A DNA stretch of 64,000 nucleotides, from assembly GCA_036250195.1 (NCBI GenBank), contig JAVHZZ010000003.1, positions 343,825,375 to 343,889,374 of the forward strand. The letters are read 5' to 3'. Below are positions 57,789-64,000 of the stretch, one piece after another. The first letter of the stretch is position 1. Each line of letters starts with the position of its first letter. This DNA comes from Mixophyes australis. Lineage: Eukaryota; Chordata; Amphibia; Anura; Limnodynastidae. Both the position numbers and the translations under genes were made by a program. The notes beneath the pieces are model-generated. The model ran no database searches. It had not been told where the DNA came from and worked only from the letters and a program-made list of their open reading frames with translations.

Positions 57789-58796
57789 TAAGACTGTAAG
57801 TTCCAATGGGAGAGGGACTATGGTGAATGATTAAATATTAATGTGAAGTGCTTTATAATATGTAGGGGCTCTGCACATAAAAGGATATTAAATACATTCC
57901 CATGGTAGTAGACTTTCCTCGAAAATTCATGTTCTGTTTTGGGGAGTTTTGAAAGGGGATTTTTGCGTTTCTTTCTGCTGAAATCGGGTAAATTGCTATA
58001 TTTATTGTTAGTTCTCCTTTAGGTTTAGCATGACATGACTATAGCTAACACTAACACTAACACTAATTATGATGGTTGAGAATTTAAACATAAACAAATA
58101 TATGTTTTGAAATCTAACTGGATTTTCTATTTTTATAAAACAATGTTTATGACCACAGTCTATGTACTGTACCCAGACCGCCGGGCTGATCAACTGTTTC
58201 CTATGCAAGAACAACAGCTGTTCTTGAAAATATTTTTCAAATAACAAATGTTGAATTCAAGGAGACAATTTGTAACAGTACTTGGGAGTTTCTGCTAGCA
58301 ACATTCCCATGCACCGCACTAGCACAATGTACCCTTATGGGAGATTAGCTACTCAGCAACAATAAGAAATGTCTGAAGTAACCAAGATGATAGTGAAAGT
58401 TTTGTAGCAGAGTATTTTCAATACCTATAATCTCTGCCAGCATTTTCATCTGTGTTCTCTGTCTGGGAATATTGTACAAACAACAGGTGTAGTGATAGTG
58501 CAATTGTTTCTGAACTCATAATTTTTAAAGGCATGGTCCTACAAACATGAACTAACTGCACTTGGGAGTGTTTGATCTCTCTGATGCTTATTGTTTTATA
58601 AATAAAGAAAGTGAAAGTGCCGGTGTAAGTGCAGATTACTAGTGATGCCGCTCTCGTATGCCTGCTGGAACATGTGTTTGCAATCAGGAGTAACTTTAAA
58701 AATGCATTTTATGTAGTGTAGACATAAATAGTATCCTAAACATAATGTATTTTATGGGGGAGGGAGGATTTTCTTTTTGGTTTTGTCATTAATGAC

Positions 58797-58797
<1 letters not shown>
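57789..58797. other. AT-rich, no gene seen
   Basis: 57790-57860 resembles the 3' tail of the SINE (AGACTGTAAGTTCCAATGGG). (CTAACA)4 lies at about 58047-58070. Nothing else recognised. Confidence 0.45.

Positions 58798-58836
<39 letters not shown>
58798..58836. repeat. (TTA)n microsatellite
   Basis: About 12 TTA units. Confidence 0.97.
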
Positions 58837-58839
<3 letters not shown>

Positions 58840-59113
58840 GTGACATTAATATTTTTATTTTTCTGTATGTTCTTTTGGGACTTTATATTACAGTTTTGTA
58901 TGGGATGTATCCCGCAGTGTATTGTCTGTTAGAGCAAAGCGCACCTAGATCTGTATTCAACAATAGAAGTAGCTTTACATCCGCTTCTTGAAGACGGACA
59001 TATGTATGTCTGATTTACGTGCATTTTTAAAAAACGCACAATACATTCCTTTTGCGTGCCTGAATAAATCAGGCCTACTATGTGTAATAAATGTGTGGTT
59101 TTTCATAATGTAT

Positions 59114-59652
59114 TGTGACACGGGCACCCTCAGGTGATTCAGACACTGACAACTTCCTGCTTAAAATAAACACTATTTTATTGTTCCACCACAGTAAATG
59201 CCATTTACTTTGTCAGGAAGACACCAGGAAACTTAACTCTGCCTAGTCCCAGTTTCCCTCTCTGGTCACCGGTCACTATCCGGCATTGTTCACAGTGCAC
59301 GAATGCAAAGTACAGTTTTTTATAGTTGAAACTCCTCCCACAGCCTTAGCTTGATGGACTGGTGACACTCCCACTTTGTCTTTAAATGGAAGTCTCCTCG
59401 GATGCTCTGTGACTCCGGACACATCCCGTCAGCTCTGCTATTAGCTGTGGATAAGACACTTTCAAAGCATATAAGTTAAATCACATTTCATACATTTCCT
59501 TTACCACATATGTCTCAGACCTGTATATCTCTGAACCTAGGTGCACTGCTATACCTGTATGTAGCTTGGATTGTAGTCTTTAGTTGCAAACTGTCAGCGG
59601 AATAGCTGATTCCTCTCTTGGAGGCCTGTGACAAAGCACTCCCTTTGTTACA
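59114..59652. mobile_element. Probable solo LTR, 539 bp
   Basis: Starts TGTGACACGGGCACC, ends CCCTTTGTTACA, with GTAT on both sides (59110-59113, 59653-59656). The CGGGCACC start resembles the right-hand ends of the chromovirus LTR family. No internal region. Orientation is uncertain but probably minus by that similarity. Confidence 0.6.
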
Positions 59653-61151
59653 GTATGTATTATATACTATATTATCTGTGTTATGTACTGTGATCGCTTA
59701 TTACTCAGCTCGGCTTCCATATTTCATCTATCTATACATTTTTACCAAGAAAGCAGCAAGTTGTGAAAGCAGCAACAACTGGTATGAACAATCAAAACAA
59801 TCCACCAATAGCCTTGTCCTTTATCTCTCTTAATTTTGTTTCCCAGCCAATCTTGCTCTCTCTCGTCTTTACACTTTTTCTCCCCACATCCTTGCTGTCC
59901 TCCATCTCTCACCTTCGTTAAGGTCCTGTCAATCACTCTTCCATCGTAGTCACCCTCCTTCCCACCTCCCCCAATATGGCCATGCCCCTAACACAGTATG
60001 GTAACACTCATTTGGCACTGCTGCTTTGTGATGGCCTACAAAAACTCTGTCCTGATCATCTGTGGAGGGGGTTCCCAAGAACTTGCACCCCTGCTTCCAT
60101 CTGTCTTAATTTAGGCAGGTCAGGCCCAATTTAAGGGCTCTGTCCAGCTGTCATGACCAAGGTCATCTTTGTCCTGCAAGTTGCAATGTTGGAAGTTATG
60201 TCCCATTCACCAATGCTCAGCATAGAACGCTTGCCTGACACAATCGTTAAATGGATGATTGATGGGGGAGAAGGAAGTAAAGGGGAGCCCAGGACTTCAT
60301 AAGTGCTCAACACACCCCAGGGTGTGCCTAAGTCTGTTCAGACTCAGGGAGTTCCAAATTTAGGAGATATGATTAACGGGCGATCCAAAATCCATATATT
60401 TGTATAAGGAAATCCACCCAGGTTATGTGTCCATTTTATTCAGCCATGTCCTGACCCCAAATGGATAGCTTACACCACCTTTTTGTGCTAAAGGTGAACC
60501 AAAAAATTACTGCTGAGTGGGGGTATGTTTTGCTAACTCTTTATAGCAACCATGATAATGGGATTTGACCAGCTAACTAAAAAACAAAATTTAAGTCAAA
60601 CACATTGTCTATTGTTTCACCAACACCTACATGATTCCATTGCCTCTCCCAAGCTAGCTCGGTTTTGATATTAAGATCACTTACTGCAGTGAAAGGGTAA
60701 GCAATAATAATAACGTTTAATTGTGTTGAAAGTAACTAATGATGTATTCAGTAACTGTCAAAATGTTCCCCAGTTACCTGCATGTTTTTAAAACCAATTT
60801 TTCAAACATATCAGAGAAATGTTCATGCTGAAGAAACAGTTCTAAAATAAAAATGCTCAGAGAAACACACACATCTATTTAGTTTCCAGGCACACGAACA
60901 TTAGTGTCAGGATAATTTAATTAATTCTTTATTTTTTCATTAGGGATCTTTATCCTCGTAGACAGCTCCTGTCCACCAATTACCTACACTTAGCTCTATG
61001 TTGCTTTTATTTCATTGTTGGATTACTGGACTTTGTCTTACTTCTTTCTGTGCATGTTTGTCGTGCATTATGTGCACAGGCTGTGTATATTTTCATAGGG
61101 TTAATGGTTAATTCCTGTTTGTCTCTACCTGCAAGCTGACGCTGCTGTGTG
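59653..61151. other. No gene seen
   Basis: No coding, RNA or mobile-element signature recognised. Confidence 0.5.
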
Positions 61152-61372
61152 CGCTCAACCTTGGCATGCCCTTACTGTACATTAACTATATGCATACGCC
61201 CCTTCCTCTCCCCGTTCCTCACCTTAAATCATAGGCTGTAGTAAAGGTCCTTTTTACTCAAAATTGAATTTGATACACTTATGTTTAATAGCATATAGTT
61301 AATTTCTGGGCATGCGCAGAGCAATTTAGCACAAAATACGGCACGTATCGGCATTCCTTTATAAATCATGCC
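61152..61372 (+). repeat. Interspersed repeat, second copy of 16262-16482
   Basis: GCATGCCCTTACTGTACATT, CCCTTCCTCTCCCCGTTCC, ATAGGCTGTAGTAAAGGTCC, GCGCAGAGCAATTTAGCA and CGGCACGTATCGGCATT align in order with 16262-16482. Confidence 0.7.
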
Positions 61373-61572
61373 ATCCCCAGCCACATCTTGCTCTCTACAG
61401 ACAAATTATGCTACCCCAGGCCAAATCATGCTATTCCCAGCCACATCATGCCCTCCCCAGCCAAATCATGCCACCGCCAACCAAATCATGCCACCCCCAG
61501 GAACATCATGCCATACACAGCAAAATAATGCTACCCCAAGCCAAATCATGCACTTGCCAGCCAAATCAGTAA
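61366..61572. repeat. 19-20 bp minisatellite
   Basis: About eleven units of CCAGCCAAATCATGCCACCC and variants. Confidence 0.93.
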
Positions 61573-62641
61573 GTATAGTAGAGTCTAAAGGCTAATTATC
61601 AGAACTTTAGATGTTGTGCAAAAAACACGAAAAGAGAAGCTGAAAAGAAGCACTAACCAGAAAATGCCCCCAAAATGCACAATCCCCTCCCCTTTGTTCT
61701 CTTTAAATATCTCTTTCCTCGCCATGAAATCTTGTATTTGCAAGTGCATTGGTTGAGCCTAGCCCACATTCACTATGGAACATCGCAATCTGCCCAGGCA
61801 CTCCTATCCAGAGTAACATTGGGCACCTTCTTAGTTTACCATATTTTGTTGTGAACTTGCAGGAGCAATTGCGTAATAATATGCGCATGACATCACAAAA
61901 TGACATTTGCACTCCAGATTTCCATTTTGCAGCTTCCTGAAGAATTGCTTTTATAACCTTACATTCATATTTATCAATTTTTAATATTGAGCTTGTTCCT
62001 TATATGTTCAATATTCCCCTTTGCTATACATCTTGGCAAGAAAATAGTGTACTTTGTATATGTTTTCCTCTACCTGACCTGTTATAGATTGTGCATGTCC
62101 TTTGGTCTTATGAGTACCCTATGTTGTCTTTTCTCCTGCTTATCCCTAAATATGTTTTATGATCTGGCTATTTAGAGTTTTACTGGGCCTTCATGCTACT
62201 AATTTATTGGTCCTATCAAAAAACAAATCAGTTTTATTATAAAAGTATATAAACCAGGAGACAGGACAAGCATAAATCAAGCTGCATTTCAACACCGGTT
62301 TTCATGTGGAGACCTAGAGCTAGTGGCAGATGATAATTAGTTTAAGTTGAAGGTTAGGGGTGCAATAAATCCAGCAACTATGATTGATATTCCATTTTTA
62401 ATACATACTTGAAATCTGATAGGGATTATTTGTCTAAGTGAATGAAAACATTTAGTTAGGTGCCTCTGCCACTAACCCTCTCATAGGAGATACTTTATAC
62501 GGGAAAGCTACTAATAACAAGCACAAATATGCATGTAAATGTTTCAGAAACTGAGAGGAGCCAGAGACATGTGAGACGCCAGCTCTTTACTGCTTATATA
62601 CTTAAATTGGTGATTCTGAGATCTATCTCAGCGCCACTATA
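61573..62641. other. No gene seen
   Basis: AT-rich; nothing recognised. Confidence 0.5.
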
Positions 62642-62975
62642 TAATCATCACCATTTATTTATATAGCGCCACTTATTCCGCAGCGCTGTACAGAGAGCTC
62701 ACTCATATCAGTCCCTGCCCCAATAGAGCTTACAGTCTAAATTCCCTAACTAATATACACACACAGACAGACTAGGGTTAATTTGATAGCAGCCAATTAA
62801 CCTACCAGTATGTTTTTGGAGTATGGGAGGAAACCTGGAGCACCTGGAGGAAACCCACGCAAACACGGGGAGAACATACAAACTCAACACAGCTAAAGCC
62901 ATAGTTGGGAATTGAACTCATGACCCCAGTGCTGTGAGGTAGAAGTGCTAACCACTAAGCCACCATGATGCCCAT
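62642..62975 (-). mobile_element. tRNA-derived SINE copy
   Basis: Well preserved minus-strand copy: (ATC)n-like tail at 62642, antisense TATATAGCGCCACTTATTCC, GAGCTTACAGTCTAAATTCC, GGGGAGAACATACAAACTC, and the tRNA-like head near 62975-62905 with a recognisable B box complement GGAATTGAACTC. Confidence 0.93.
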
Positions 62976-63382
62976 ATCAATTCCTTTCATTCTTAACATA
63001 ATTCTATGACAATATGCGCCTCACTCGATTCTAAAGACTTACCACACACATTGTTTATATAGCACACTTATCTCTGTGTAGCAGCATTTATTAAATTATT
63101 AATATTCGAGTTGCCAGTTTGATTATGAGGATTATTTCATATATGCACAACAGATTTACGTCTATTAAAGTCTGTTGGGCGAAAGAAAAGGCCCAATTTA
63201 TAAAAAGACCACACAGGTGGAAAAAAGACCACACAATCGTGCCTTAATTCCCTAATTGCAGTTTATAATAGTATGTTTTTTTTGTTTTTCTTTTATTTTA
63301 TATGTGGCGTTACGGGATCTGTTATCTGGAATGATAGCTGGAATCCTGAACAGCATAGGGGGAATTCTGCATTTAACACTTA
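62976..63382. other. AT-rich, no gene seen
   Basis: No coding, RNA or mobile-element signature recognised. Confidence 0.5.
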
Positions 63383-63870
63383 GGGGAGGTTTAGTAAGGG
63401 TCACTTTAGTGTGTTGTTAGCAAACCACCAATCGTTGCATGCAGTTTTCAGATGCAAATCATGCAAGGGTGACAACTCAAACCACACCCAAAGTGTGGCA
63501 GTTATAAACTGCATGCAGTGTAGGCCAGACACATGTGGTATAGACCAAATAGCATGGTAAAACTATATGTGAAGCATCCGGTTTTACTTTGGGGTTTGCC
63601 TATTTGTAGTGCCTGGCAAGGTGTGCTGTGAAAGGCCGGGCAGGTGTCACCACCAGGCTCACATGCATTACTACAAAGTAAAAGAAAAATGCCCACTCCC
63701 TTGCATAGCCTAACTCTCAGTCTACTCAGCATTGGACTCTTATGATTTATGAGGGTAAATATGTCAAAATATAGTGCAACCTTTTGTGGTATTACAACTG
63801 GCGGCATGTACTGACAGCCCATGAGTTTATTGCATGCTGTTGGTTGTAGAACTATAAATATCCCTTTAAA
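63383..63870 (+). repeat. Interspersed repeat, second copy of 9663-10013
   Basis: TAGGGGAGGTTTAGTAAGGG, GCAAACCACCA, GCAGTTTTCAGA, AAGGTGTGCTGTG and CCATGAGTTTATTGCA align in order with 9663-10013. The 127-codon minus frame across it is not supported as a gene. Confidence 0.65.
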
Positions 63871-63884
63871 AGGTGGTGGACTCA

Positions 63885-64000
63885 AAGTAGGAGTCCCCCA
63901 GGGCTCTGTCCTCAGCCCCCTTCTCTTTTCGCTCTACACTTCCTCCCTTGGTGCGCTCATCTTCTCCTTTGGTCTTCAGTATCACCTTTATGCTGACGAC
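63885..64000 (+). pseudogene. L2-like LINE reverse transcriptase, cut by the window end
   Basis: Plus-strand frame encodes [20 protein letters not shown], then [10 protein letters not shown] at the last bases: the RT fingers/palm blocks and catalytic YADD typical of L2/CR1-group LINEs. Intact as far as visible, and continues past 64000. Confidence 0.88.

Noticed and set aside
58047..58070. Interstitial telomere repeat (CTAACA units)
   Set aside because: Only four units and not the vertebrate TTAGGG repeat; likely a chance short tandem.

Overview
The window is non-microbial: long AT-rich stretches without genes, dense interspersed repeats, many micro- and minisatellites, CR1/L2- and L1-type LINE fragments, hAT- and Tc1-type DNA transposon relics, a tRNA-derived SINE in several copies and large Ty3/gypsy elements. 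This mix fits a large vertebrate genome, most likely an anuran amphibian. That assignment is inference from repeat types; no species is claimed.

Only one stretch looks like a host protein-coding exon: 40639-40778 (+). It encodes a signal peptide and a leucine-rich-repeat N-terminal cap, and ends at a consensus splice donor in phase 2. The pattern best fits exon 1 of a glycoprotein hormone receptor, probably FSHR. If so, 1-40638 is 5' flank and 40779-64000 is the start of a long first intron. No second exon was recognised.

The main mobile element lies at 17437-27482. It is a solo LTR (family B, flanked by CAATG) split by a nearly intact 8.35 kb Ty3/gypsy chromovirus on the minus strand (19030-27380, flanked by CTTAG). 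This inner element has about 2 kb LTRs differing at roughly five positions plus one 77 bp tandem unit. Its Gag carries a CCHC knuckle, and Pol carries protease, RT, RNase H, integrase and chromodomain with a single in-frame TGA. A GGGAAAT slippery site with a possible pseudoknot joins gag to pol. A 10-nt post-LTR sequence is complementary to LTR sequence 31 nt downstream of a TATA box, which is the Tf1/sushi self-priming layout. The transcribed part of the LTR is built from tandem hairpins whose stems co-vary between copies.

Layout: 1-5200 LTR-like sequence and three minisatellites; 5600-9050 SINE, CR1-like LINE with a nested hAT MITE, LTR-like DNA and a Tc1 relic; 9660-12200 L1 3' end split by a 440 bp foldback, SINE, MITE; 13600-14740 minisatellites; 17437-27482 nested LTR elements; 27600-39300 LINE, MITEs, hAT elements and SINE; 40.6 kb the exon; 41-64 kb putative intron with SINEs, satellites, a decayed second gypsy element, L1 and L2 fragments, several LTR-like pieces, and an L2-type RT running off the window end.
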